From Intestinimonas massiliensis (ex Afouda et al. 2020) (GTDB lineage Bacteria; Bacillota; Clostridia; Oscillospirales; Oscillospiraceae): a stretch of DNA of 64,000 bases. Positions 32,457 through 39,565 of the stretch are shown here, in pieces. The stretch is from contig NZ_LN869528.1 in assembly GCF_001244995.1 (NCBI RefSeq), forward strand, positions 136,773-200,772, read 5' to 3'. Numbering within the stretch: the stretch's first letter is position 1; each line of letters opens with the position of its first letter. Position numbers and translations under genes: made by a program. A model generated the notes under the pieces. It saw nothing but the letters and a program-made list of their open reading frames with translations, was not told the DNA's origin and did no database searches.

Positions 32457-34502
32457 TTATCCCCCCAGTTGGACCGCACGGGCCACCTCGCGGGCCACCT
32501 TCTGCGCCACCCGGTCCTCCATAGCCGCGTCCGAACCATAGAAGCTGTTGCCGGTCACCGTTACCTGCACGGTTGGACCGCCCCGCTCTTCCGCCCGGGC
32601 CTGGGACGCCGTCAGCACCCGCTCCCCCTCGTGGAGCAGCGCCGGGAAGTTGTCGTAGGGCACCCGGTTCAGGCCCACGGCGAAGCTCCCCGGGTCTGTG
32701 TCAAAGTAGCTGTTGTTGCCTCCGTCGCCAAAGGCCTCCCAGGCGTCTCGGATCGCGGTGGCCTTCTTGGCTAGCTCTATGCCGTCCGCGATCCCTGCGG
32801 CAACCCCCTTACTGAACCACTGTCCGCGCTCATAACCGGCGTCCCAGTAGTCCTCGTTCATGGCGGTGTCGGCCCGGATTCCATCCACCAGGGCCTTCTC
32901 CGCCGCCAGCGCCTCCTGGGCCCCGTCGCTGGCGTTATACTCATTCATGCCCTTTACTTTAGCCTGCATGAGGATGCGTCCCATCTCGGCGGCGTCGTCC
33001 GCCGCCTTGGCCTTCTGGTAGTCGTCGCTGGCCATGGCTGCGTCCACCGCGTCCCGGATATACTGCTCCTTGGCGTTCTCCAGGCTGGCCTGCCAGGCCC
33101 CGATGGCCCGGTTGGCTTCCTCCTGCGCGTCCCCGCTGGTCCCGGACAGCCAGTCGATCTGGTCCTGCAAGCCCTTGTTTCGGGCCTCGTTGTAGCCCTC
33201 ACCGTAGGCGTTCTGCATCTCCTGCTCCATGCCCTCCAGGGTGGAGCTCAGGCCGGAGAAGGTCCTGCTCTGCTCACTCATGGAGCCCGCAAAGCTGTCC
33301 GTCAGGGCCTGCAGGATGATCTCCACGGCCTCCGTTCCGGCGATCTGTCCTTTGGAGATCATATCGTAGATCTCTCCCTGGCTCTTTCCCTTCGCCTCGG
33401 CCAGCATCCCTACCGCGCCGATGCCACGGTCATTGAGGATGTTGAGGTATTCCAGGGTCGTCTTGTCGCTGGACTTCATGCGCCCCAGCGCCTGGGCTAC
33501 CATAGTCATATCGCTGGTGGACATGCTGAGGGCTGCGCCGGTGTCCCCGATGGTCCGCAGCACGGGAAGGATGCCTTCCGCCCCGTAGCCATAGGTGGCC
33601 AGCGTCTTGCTCATGGCCGTCAGGTCATCGTAGAGGAACGGCGTGGTGTTCGCCATAGTGACCAGCTCTTCCAGGTAGCCTTTCGCTACGCTCCGGTCCT
33701 TGAACAGGGTGGAGAAGGAGATCAGGTCCGTTTCCCGCCTGGCCGCGATGGAGGAACCGCTGGTGATGTCGCTGTCCCGCTGGGCGAGCTGGCTTTCTGC
33801 TGCCTCCTGCACGTAGCTCTTGAAGGCGTTGTCGCGGGCTCCCCATATCTCTGTTCCTCCGGAGATGAGCCCGGATATTCCCCCAATAGCCGCTCCCGCA
33901 GCCACACCGGGCACGCCAAGCACCGAGCCCATGAGAGCGCCGGAGGCGGCCCCCTCCAGGGCTCCGCCAATGGTGCTGGCTACCAATCGGGCCTCTGGCT
34001 CTCCGATGGCGCTGCTCAAAACTATGCTGGCCGCGCTGGCCGCTGAGCCGCTCAACATTTTCAGAATCCCGGAGTCTCCCAGTTTCTTCCTGAGTGTGGC
34101 AGTTTCGCTCCCTCCCTGATTACCGGCCTTCCGCTGCTGGTCCATCAGGGAGCCCAGCGCCTTGTAGTTACTCTTCATAGCTGCCTCAGACTCCCGGAGC
34201 TTTCGCTTGTATTCCTCCTGTTCCTCAATAGCCTTATCCAATGCACCCTTGTGGGCCTCGTCTTTGTATTGTTTTAACTCCTTTTTTGCCGTTTGGACCG
34301 TCAGGTTGGCCTGTTCCAGCTTCTTCCGGTAGTCCGTGGTCTCCTTGGACAGCTTATCCTGTGTCTTCGAATATGCAGCCGTCTTCTGCTCCAGCTCCTG
34401 AAGCTCCTTACTGAACGCCTTCGTCTTTTTCCCGATACCGCCCAGGGGCGACGACACCTTGTCGATCAGGGACATATAGATATTGATGCCGTCTTGCGGC
34501 AT
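32457..34502 (-). CDS. tail tape measure protein
   Basis: A 681-residue protein. The first 130 residues form a coiled coil (TKAFSKELQELEQKTAAYSK). A Gly/Ala-rich, hydrophobic central part follows (ASAASIVLSSAIGEPEA, GALMGSVLGVPGVAAGAAIG) and then an alpha-helical tail-tape domain (LAEAKGKSQGEIYDMISKGQ). Its length would set tail length; 681 residues implies a fairly short tail by the usual rule. The C-terminus (DNFPALLHEGERVLTASQAR) is the standard ending of Firmicute tape measures. Confidence 0.92.
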   Translation of the reverse strand: MPQDGINIYMSLIDKVSSPLGGIGKKTKAFSKELQELEQKTAAYSKTQDKLSKETTDYRKKLEQANLTVQTAKKELKQYKDEAHKGALDKAIEEQEEYKRKLRESEAAMKSNYKALGSLMDQQRKAGNQGGSETATLRKKLGDSGILKMLSGSAASAASIVLSSAIGEPEARLVASTIGGALEGAASGALMGSVLGVPGVAAGAAIGGISGLISGGTEIWGARDNAFKSYVQEAAESQLAQRDSDITSGSSIAARRETDLISFSTLFKDRSVAKGYLEELVTMANTTPFLYDDLTAMSKTLATYGYGAEGILPVLRTIGDTGAALSMSTSDMTMVAQALGRMKSSDKTTLEYLNILNDRGIGAVGMLAEAKGKSQGEIYDMISKGQIAGTEAVEIILQALTDSFAGSMSEQSRTFSGLSSTLEGMEQEMQNAYGEGYNEARNKGLQDQIDWLSGTSGDAQEEANRAIGAWQASLENAKEQYIRDAVDAAMASDDYQKAKAADDAAEMGRILMQAKVKGMNEYNASDGAQEALAAEKALVDGIRADTAMNEDYWDAGYERGQWFSKGVAAGIADGIELAKKATAIRDAWEAFGDGGNNSYFDTDPGSFAVGLNRVPYDNFPALLHEGERVLTASQARAEERGGPTVQVTVTGNSFYGSDAAMEDRVAQKVAREVARAVQLGG

Positions 34503-34516
34503 AGGCTCACCTCCAG

Positions 34517-34544
34517 TTGACTTCTGTGGAAAACTTGATATAAT
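34517..34544 (+). promoter_or_regulatory. plus-strand moron promoter
   Basis: TTGACT (34517-34522), 16-bp spacer, TATAAT (34539-34544), directly before the ribosome site and start codon of a small plus-strand gene. It runs against the late operon. Confidence 0.85.
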
Positions 34545-34563
34545 TACATCGGAGGGGTTTGAT

Positions 34564-34767
34564 GTGAAACGATTTCTAGCCGATTTCCGGGTTGTGAGTC
34601 ATGATCATCTTCTAGTTATCTGGGTCTTGGCGATCTACGCTCTGGTCATTGCGTTATTTTTCGGTTTTGTCGGTTGCATGTCTTCTTATGATGGACTCAT
34701 GGGGTTTGCCGCTCTAATTTCCCTTGTTTGGGCTATCTGGGCCAGCTTCCCGCCCAAAGAAGAATAG
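34564..34767 (+). CDS. two-helix membrane protein, prophage moron
   Basis: A 67-residue protein from GTG 34564 (GGAGGGG upstream): a basic N-terminus (KRFLADFRVV), two transmembrane helices (LLVIWVLAIYALVIALFFGF and MGFAALISLVWAIWASF) and a short charged tail. It has its own promoter (34517-34544) and terminator (34773-34797) and lies opposite to the late genes between the tape measure and the tail chaperones. It is probably expressed in the lysogen; superinfection exclusion is a common role for such genes but is not shown. Confidence 0.75.
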   Translation: MKRFLADFRVVSHDHLLVIWVLAIYALVIALFFGFVGCMSSYDGLMGFAALISLVWAIWASFPPKEE

Positions 34768-34772
34768 CTCCG

Positions 34773-34797
34773 CCGCCCCTCTCCGGGGCGGCTTTTT
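34773..34797 (+). terminator. moron terminator
   Basis: CCGCCCC-TCTCC-GGGGCGG followed by CTTTTTC, just after the stop codon of the moron. On the other strand there is no T-run, so late transcripts can pass. Confidence 0.9.
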
Positions 34798-34988
34798 CAT
34801 GCCCGGGGCCGCAGGAAGGGGCAGCCCGGCGGCGGGCCGTGCTCCGCCTCGTAGGACGCCAGCGCCAGGACCAGATCCCGCTCCCCGGGGGACATCCGGG
34901 CGTAGTCCCCCGGGGTCCAGCCCTTCACGCGGAAGAGCCAGTACACGAGACCCAGCTCCGGGTCGCTGCCGTCCTCTAGGCGTTTTTT
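34797..34988 (-). CDS. tail assembly chaperone frameshift extension (T part)
   Basis: This frame has no start of its own. It is entered by -1 slippage at A-AAA-AAC (34982-34988) and continues RLEDGSDPELGLVYWLFRVK, GWTPGDYARMSPGERDLVLA and so on to TGA at 34797. The 62-residue extension carries the W...W/Y pattern of XkdN-type second chaperones. Fused to the 141-residue first chaperone it makes the longer GT-type product needed for tail assembly around the tape measure. Confidence 0.85.
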   Translation of the reverse strand, partial: KKRLEDGSDPELGLVYWLFRVKGWTPGDYARMSPGERDLVLALASYEAEHGPPPGCPFLRPRA

Positions 34989-35401
34989 ATCTCTTCAATG
35001 GTGATGGCCCGGTAGCCGCACAGCTTCTCCACCGCTAGGCTGAGGTCCTCGATCTCGCCGGGCAAAAGCATGGCCTTGACCGTCTCCGCCGGCGTCGCTC
35101 CGCCGAACTTGGCCTGCAGCGCCGGGTCCTTCAGGTTTGGCTCCACCACCCCCGCCAGCAGGATGTGGACGTCCCCGTCGTCCGACCGGCTCTCCTTCAG
35201 TTCAGACACCTTCCCATAGGGCAGGGCCCGCAGCGTGAATACCACTTCCTGCCCGCACAGCTCGCTCAGCCGCTTGACCTTGTAAGACCTGGTTGGGAGC
35301 TGCTTCTGCACATTGGGGATCTCCGGCTTCAGCAGCAGCTCCAGGATACTCGGCTTCTCCCCAGCGCCTTCCGCGGGGATCATGGTTGTATGCTCGCTCA
35401 T
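34976..35401 (-). CDS. tail assembly chaperone, XkdN-like (G part)
   Basis: A 141-residue protein (MSEHTTMIPAEGAGEKPSIL; VKRLSELCGQEVVFTLRALP; LPGEIEDLSLAVEKLCGYRA). XkdN-type proteins bind the tape measure during tail assembly, as lambda gpG does. It ends at TAG 34976 shortly after the heptamer A-AAA-AAC in the correct 0 frame, so a fraction of ribosomes make the longer product. It sits between the tube and tape measure genes, in the expected order. Confidence 0.87.
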   Translation of the reverse strand: MSEHTTMIPAEGAGEKPSILELLLKPEIPNVQKQLPTRSYKVKRLSELCGQEVVFTLRALPYGKVSELKESRSDDGDVHILLAGVVEPNLKDPALQAKFGGATPAETVKAMLLPGEIEDLSLAVEKLCGYRAITIEEIKNA

Positions 35402-35428
35402 ATATGGTCCTTTCCCGGGGACGCGAAA

Positions 35429-35464
35429 AGCCCCCGCTCTGTCCTTCTTGACAAAGCGGGGGCT
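35429..35464 (-). terminator. hairpin with T-run, edge of the toxin-antitoxin module
   Basis: AGCCCCCGCT (35429-35438) and AGCGGGGGCT (35455-35464) form a 10-bp stem; on the minus strand TTTTCGCG follows. It overlaps the antisense promoter's -35 region. It could limit readthrough of the toxin transcript into the chaperone genes, or be partly bypassed during late expression. Confidence 0.55.
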
Positions 35465-35476
35465 TGCCGGTATAAT
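35448..35476 (+). promoter_or_regulatory. consensus promoter of the antitoxin RNA
   Basis: TTGACA (35448-35453), 17-bp spacer, TATAAT (35471-35476), a perfect sigma-A consensus. Confidence 0.9.
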
Positions 35477-35482
35477 GGCCTT

Positions 35483-35572
35483 AAAAAGGGCGCTGCCGCA
35501 AGACGGTTAGCCCAACCTCAGATCAACCTAAGTTGACCGTTCGGGAGCCAGCCGAGCGGTCAACACGCTTTT
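35483..35572 (+). ncRNA. candidate type I antitoxin RNA, about 90 nt
   Basis: It starts about 7 nt after a perfect promoter and ends at a hairpin (GTTGACCG at 35532-35539 with CGGTCAAC at 35557-35564) plus TTTT. There is no good protein in it. Its 3' end overlaps the 3' end of the toxin gene in antisense. Its 5' part (35489-35512) resembles the toxin leader (35673-35699, minus strand) and is nearly its complement when both RNAs are compared as direct repeats. This matches the RNA I / RNA II plan of par loci. Confidence 0.7.
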
Positions 35573-35643
35573 ATGGAGAGTATGTAGGCCACAAGGGCCA
35601 GACACACGCAGACCCGCAGAAATTGCTTTCCCAGGTGCCCCAT
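35560..35643 (-). CDS. candidate type I toxin, 27-residue hydrophobic peptide
   Basis: An ATG at 35643-35641 with AAGGGGGTGAT 6 nt upstream, close to the full anti-Shine-Dalgarno complement. The peptide has a short polar start (MGHLGKQ), one hydrophobic helix (FLRVCVCLALVAYILSI) and a Lys-Ala-Cys end. The TGA stop lies in the first arm of the terminator hairpin shared with the antisense RNA. Size and make-up fit Fst/Ldr- or TxpA-like membrane toxins, but the sequence is not one that I recognise. Confidence 0.65.
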   Translation of the reverse strand: MGHLGKQFLRVCVCLALVAYILSIKAC

Positions 35644-35705
35644 TCCAGCATCACCCCCTTTCGCAAGGGAGTGGCTAACCGCCATTTTGCAACAGCGCCA
35701 CGGTC

Positions 35706-35734
35706 ATTCTACCGGATGCGCCGCGCTTTGTCAA
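35706..35734 (-). promoter_or_regulatory. promoter of the toxin mRNA
   Basis: On the minus strand TTGACA (35729-35734), 17-bp spacer, TAGAAT (35706-35711). The sequence TTGACAAAGCG...CCGGTA(T/G)AATG is shared with the antisense promoter, so the two ends look like inverted copies of one another. Confidence 0.8.
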
Positions 35735-35736
35735 TT

Positions 35737-35759
35737 GCCGCCCGTCAGGGCGGCTTTTC
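35737..35759 (+). terminator. plus-strand terminator bounding the module
   Basis: GCCGCCC-GTCA-GGGCGGC followed by TTTTCTC. It stops plus-strand transcription from entering the tail tube gene in antisense. Confidence 0.8.
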
Positions 35760-36188
35760 TCATGCCTCGATGACGTCCAGGAACTCGTAGTCGGTGAAGG
35801 TAAAGGGGCACTCCACCTTGCCCACGCTCTTGGCCTCCCAGTCCGCCAGGGTCAGGTCGTCGAAGCTCACGTTGCGCAGCACCACCCGCTCCGCGCCGTA
35901 AGCGTCCGGGTCCTTCAGCTTGCTCACGATGGTAAAGCGCACGTCCCGTCCGTTGCGGATGTTCTCCCCGATGGCCTGTGCCATGCGGGAGGTGACCTTG
36001 TGCAGCCGGAGGGAGCCGGTGCAGTCGATGCTCGTCACCTTTTTGTCCGAGGCCATCTGCCCGCACAGGGCGATATCCTCCTTGTTGAAACTCGCCTTGG
36101 CCTGGAGCCCGTAGCACTCGGACACCTTATCGCCGTCCAGCCACACCTCACCCCAGGTGCCGGATACCACTCGTTTTGCGCTGTCCAT
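35760..36188 (-). CDS. tail tube protein (XkdM/DUF2001-like)
   Basis: A 142-residue protein (MDSAKRVVSGTWGEVWLDGD; GLQAKASFNKEDIALCGQMA; CTGSLRLHKVTSRM) fitting the XkdM-type tube family of contractile phages. It forms the inner tube surrounded by the sheath. It lies directly after the sheath gene in the same operon. Confidence 0.87.
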   Translation of the reverse strand: MDSAKRVVSGTWGEVWLDGDKVSECYGLQAKASFNKEDIALCGQMASDKKVTSIDCTGSLRLHKVTSRMAQAIGENIRNGRDVRFTIVSKLKDPDAYGAERVVLRNVSFDDLTLADWEAKSVGKVECPFTFTDYEFLDVIEA

Positions 36189-36201
36189 AGTCCATTCCTC
36201 C

Positions 36202-37269
36202 TCAGATCGTGATATTCAGGTTGATGTCCTCGATGGCGTCCAGGATCTGGATGGATGCCTGCAGGAACACCTTGTCCCCGGTGTTGGCCTCCTTGATCTC
36301 CTGCTCGCTCAGCTTGGAGGTGTCCACGCCGGTGCTCTGGAGGTACGCCTCCTGGGCCGCCGTGTCGATGCCGACGCTGGAGCTGCCCGCCCGCAGGATG
36401 CCGGCCTGCTCCAGCGATGTCAGGTAACCCTTGATGGCGGAGATCAGCAGGCACTTGTTGTCATAGCTGTTGGCGTACTTGCCGATGTAGGAGTCCTGGG
36501 CCGTGGTGCGGATGTCCGTCTGGATCATGTCCATGACTTCCACCAGCTTGATTTTCTTCCAGGCGTCACCCTTGTCCTGCGTGGTGGTCTGCAGGGAGTT
36601 GACGCCCCGGCCCACCTTGACCTTCTCCCCGTCGTGGAAGAGGATGAACTTGCCCGCGTTGATGGCCGCATCCATCTCCGCCCTGGTCAGGCGCCCGATG
36701 TCCGACACCTCCGCCAGCGGCGCGTAGGTGCAGGAGATGGTCATGGGCGTCCCGGCGATCAGTCCCGCGATCCGGGCGCAATACTGCGCCGTGGTATACT
36801 TGCTGCTCCCCACCAGGATGTCGTCCGTGGTAAAGTTGACGATGGCCTCGCTGTCCGCCGCCTGATTGGGCAGCACCGCCTTGCAGATGGCCGCGTCGTT
36901 GGTCCTCCGGCTGGCAATCCAGGTCGAAATGGCCGTTGCCTCCGGCTCGCTGCAATTCGGGGGACCGGCCAGATAATCGAATACCTGGGTGGCCAGCCAG
37001 CTCAGGGCGTCGGTCAGCGCCTCCGCTTCCGCCGGCAGCACATAGACCAGCACCTTCCGGGGCGGATTCACGTAACCCAGAAAAGCCTGCTGAACATACG
37101 CCTGATTGGCAGCGCCCAGCGTGCTCGGGACCTGTGTGACGTTGGTGTAGGCGTGTCCGCCGTTTTCTTTGGCGTCCTTCAGGATCAGGGCCACCACGCC
37201 CTTTTCCGAGCGCTGCACGGCGCTGGCCGCCGTGGATTGGAATGCAATGTTGATATTGGGCAGTCCCAT
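36202..37269 (-). CDS. tail sheath protein (XkdK-like)
   Basis: A 355-residue contractile sheath protein. It starts GLPNINIAFQSTAASAVQRS and contains GRGVNSLQTTTQDKGDAWKK near residue 260 and a C-terminal LQASIQILDAIEDINLNITI, all typical of XkdK/sheath_1. Its presence defines the phage as myovirus-like. The operon order is terminator, sheath, tube. Confidence 0.93.
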   Translation of the reverse strand: MGLPNINIAFQSTAASAVQRSEKGVVALILKDAKENGGHAYTNVTQVPSTLGAANQAYVQQAFLGYVNPPRKVLVYVLPAEAEALTDALSWLATQVFDYLAGPPNCSEPEATAISTWIASRRTNDAAICKAVLPNQAADSEAIVNFTTDDILVGSSKYTTAQYCARIAGLIAGTPMTISCTYAPLAEVSDIGRLTRAEMDAAINAGKFILFHDGEKVKVGRGVNSLQTTTQDKGDAWKKIKLVEVMDMIQTDIRTTAQDSYIGKYANSYDNKCLLISAIKGYLTSLEQAGILRAGSSSVGIDTAAQEAYLQSTGVDTSKLSEQEIKEANTGDKVFLQASIQILDAIEDINLNITI

Positions 37270-37270
37270 A

Positions 37271-37720
37271 TCATGATTCTCCCTTCATATTGACATTTAC
37301 TTCGCCCATCAGGGGCCAGTCCTCCCCGCCGGGCCGGTCGTCCTGATAGCTTAGGGTCAGCTTGATCTCCGCATAGTCAAAGAACGGCTCCCCCATGTTC
37401 CCTGAAATATGCAGATACCGGCCCCCAACCTTAAGGTATCCGACTGCAAGCAGCTCCTGCACGGCCATCATGCGCCGCCTTAGCTCAGGGATGTGGCTGT
37501 TGTAGTATTCGTCGGTCTCCACGAACGTTGTCACTACAAATTGAGCATTAATATCCACGCACTCAGAACTTGCGTCAGACATCTGAACAGCGCCAGCCTC
37601 TACCAGAAAAGACGGACGGACAAAATCGGTCGGGATTCTGTTCTGGTAGACGGTTTCGTCCGGGAAATATTCCCCGATCATCCCAGCCAGCGCCTCTACA
37701 ACATCATTTATGTTGAGCAT
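37271..37720 (-). CDS. tail terminator/completion protein (DUF6838-like)
   Basis: A 149-residue protein (MLNINDVVEALAGMIGEYFP; YQNRIPTDFVRPSFLVEAG; ELRRRMMAVQELLAVGYLKV). The layout fits Firmicute phage tail-terminator proteins, which cap the tube and join it to the head. It ends 1 nt before the sheath start region and overlaps no gene. The GC content is lower than its neighbours, hinting at recent module exchange. Confidence 0.7.
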   Translation of the reverse strand: MLNINDVVEALAGMIGEYFPDETVYQNRIPTDFVRPSFLVEAGAVQMSDASSECVDINAQFVVTTFVETDEYYNSHIPELRRRMMAVQELLAVGYLKVGGRYLHISGNMGEPFFDYAEIKLTLSYQDDRPGGEDWPLMGEVNVNMKGES

Positions 37721-37731
37721 TGGAATCCTCC

Positions 37732-38223
37732 TTAAAGGTCAAATAAGTTTTCCAACCGGACTAGCACCTTCTCGGCTGCCCGCATGGCCAGTTCTTCGAC
37801 TCTGAGTTTTGAAAACGAGTAGAACTGCCGGCCCGGAACAATGAAATCTCTTGAGCCCCATACCACTTTTTCAATATTAACTCTTGGTCGGTATCGTTTA
37901 TCTCGTCCCGATGGTGGGCGGATGGGATGCCCCTTTTCCAGGTATTTTGTGATCAGCTTACTTGAGGCTGTTTTCCCTGATACCTTTTCGGACACAGGAG
38001 ATACCGCGACATACCCGCCTCCCGAGCCTACCCGATAGCGCTGCCAATTCCGCACATGATATCGGTCGTCACGCACGCCTCTCTGGATGATCTGACGATC
38101 AACTTCTGCCTTGGCGGCCTTACCCATTTCTTCTAGGGCCAGCCTCTTGGCGTCCTTGACTTCGGATATCACATGCTGCCACCCATCAAAAAAACGGCTG
38201 AACTCCCCGTATTCAAGTCCCAT
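37732..38223 (-). CDS. HK97 gp10-like head-tail joining protein
   Basis: A protein of about 163 residues. It is helical and basic at the start (FSRFFDGWQHVISEVKDAKR), then RNWQRYRVGSGGGYVAVSPV, and an Arg-rich RPPSGRDKRYRPRVNIEKVV segment. This pattern recalls HK97 gp10/XkdI proteins in the neck. The ATG at 38223 (MGLEYG) overlaps the preceding stop; an ATG at 38226 is also possible. The GC content is lower than its neighbours, as in the next gene. Confidence 0.65.
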   Translation of the reverse strand: MGLEYGEFSRFFDGWQHVISEVKDAKRLALEEMGKAAKAEVDRQIIQRGVRDDRYHVRNWQRYRVGSGGGYVAVSPVSEKVSGKTASSKLITKYLEKGHPIRPPSGRDKRYRPRVNIEKVVWGSRDFIVPGRQFYSFSKLRVEELAMRAAEKVLVRLENLFDL

Positions 38224-38777
38224 CACAGGTCCTTCTTTCGCCAGAGCTCGTACTCATTCTTCGCCGGGTCCAGGGTGTGGGCGACCTGTACCACATGCGG
38301 CTCTCCGGCCACCTCCACCAGCCCGCCCCGCGTCAGCTCCACCGCCTTCGGCGTCACCAGCACATAGGTCAGGGTATTGGTCGCCATGGGCTTCTCCTGC
38401 TCATAGCGCAGGTATTTTTCGGTCAGAATGCCCTGAAAGGCCATGCCGGGAGCCGTCTTGTGGACGTCCGCCCGGCACTCCACCGGAGTCACCACTGCCG
38501 TGGTGGCCTGCAAGAAGATCCGCTCCTTCGGATTCAGCTCGGTCACATAGTGCCATTGCCCGCCCAGCTCGATGATATCGCCCGGGGACAGGCTCTGCCG
38601 TCTCAGGGTAAACAGGATAGTCCGGGCGGCCAGTCCGACGGAGGAGAAGATCGTCCTCTGTGCGCTTTCCTCTGCAGCCGCCCAGGCCCGCCGCAGGGGG
38701 ACCCACATCCCGGCCAGCGCTCCGGCGCCCGGTGTCAGGATGCGCACCGGGTACCGGAGTCCGCGCTCGTCGATCAC
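38223..38777 (-). CDS. head-tail adaptor-type protein
   Basis: A 184-residue beta-rich protein: RIVR-like pattern TIFTLRRQSLSPGDIIELGG, WHYVTELNPKERIFLQATTA and a basic end. Position between connector and gp10-like genes, and ELGGQWHYV typical of SPP1 gp16-like stoppers, suggests a head closure protein. The identification is by position and pattern only. Confidence 0.55.
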   Translation of the reverse strand: MIDERGLRYPVRILTPGAGALAGMWVPLRRAWAAAEESAQRTIFSSVGLAARTILFTLRRQSLSPGDIIELGGQWHYVTELNPKERIFLQATTAVVTPVECRADVHKTAPGMAFQGILTEKYLRYEQEKPMATNTLTYVLVTPKAVELTRGGLVEVAGEPHVVQVAHTLDPAKNEYELWRKKDL

Positions 38778-39124
38778 GATCCCTCACCGCCTTCCGCCTC
38801 AACGGTAGCTGTCGGCATGGACTTAAGTTGATTCAGCTTCATGCGGATGCCCATGTCCAGCGCCCTCCCGACGCCGGTTTCCTTGTCGCTGAAAGCAGGA
38901 TCGAACGCCTGGAGCACCAAACCATTGACCACCTGATCGTAAGCGGCGCTATATACTGGGTCGCCTGCCCGTGGCGGAACATCCGCATAGTAGAGATAGG
39001 CCACGGCGGAGGCATAGTCTCCCATGATACGCTCGTCGTCCTCCGTCCAGGTCACGTGCAGGTAGGCTCTCAGAGAGAGCATCCTCGCCTCATCCGGCAC
39101 CAGGGCCGAAGCATCCAGCGCCAT
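38774..39124 (-). CDS. head-tail connector protein (gp6-like)
   Basis: A 116-residue helical protein (LRAYLHVTWTEDDERIMGDY...VAYLYYADVPP...YDQVVNGLVLQAFD). This is the DNA-packaging/gp6 connector pattern found after the major capsid gene in HK97-like phages. The next gene overlaps by 4 nt. Confidence 0.8.
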   Translation of the reverse strand: MALDASALVPDEARMLSLRAYLHVTWTEDDERIMGDYASAVAYLYYADVPPRAGDPVYSAAYDQVVNGLVLQAFDPAFSDKETGVGRALDMGIRMKLNQLKSMPTATVEAEGGEGS

Positions 39125-39148
39125 AGGCTCACGTCCTTTCCGGGCCGG

Positions 39149-39547
39149 TCACGCCAGCAGGGTCCAGCCCGGCGCCGGCGTATACATGCCGCGGCAGTTG
39201 CACACGGCGGAGCAGATCACGGCGGAGGCGGAATCATGCTGGAACTTGACGCAGTAATAGGGGGCGTCCACTTCGGCGGAGACCACGGCGGCCACCTTGC
39301 TCATGGTCTCCGCCGCGGTAAAGCTGGTCTCGGCCACCTTTTTGGCGTTGGTCCCGGAGTTGTCATCTGCGGAATACAGGGCCACGGTCAGCTTCTTCCC
39401 GCTGGCCAGACTGGCCAGCAGGATGTGAAAGTCAATGGACGAGATTCCTTTGGCGGCGACGTAGTCGGTCGCGGTCTCCGTGCTGGCGGACACCGAGGCG
39501 GGCGCCAGGCAGCAGACGGTGGAAATGCGCTCAAAAATTCGATTCAT
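39149..39547 (-). CDS. hypothetical protein, capsid-adjacent (decoration-like)
   Basis: A 132-residue protein that starts MNRIFERISTVCCLAPASVS and consists of a beta-rich, Ala/Ser/Thr-rich fold (ALYSADDNSGTNAKKVAETS) with three Cys near the end (ICSAVCNCRGMY). A gene just after the capsid is often a decoration or stabilising protein; this is inference from position. Similar proteins occur with HK97-type capsids in Clostridia. Confidence 0.55.
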   Translation of the reverse strand: MNRIFERISTVCCLAPASVSASTETATDYVAAKGISSIDFHILLASLASGKKLTVALYSADDNSGTNAKKVAETSFTAAETMSKVAAVVSAEVDAPYYCVKFQHDSASAVICSAVCNCRGMYTPAPGWTLLA

Positions 39548-39565
39548 TTCAAATTCTCCTTTCCA

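Noticed and set aside
35533-35790. An 85-codon plus-strand frame across the toxin-antitoxin region
   Set aside because: It crosses the antisense terminator and the toxin promoter and has no ribosome site.
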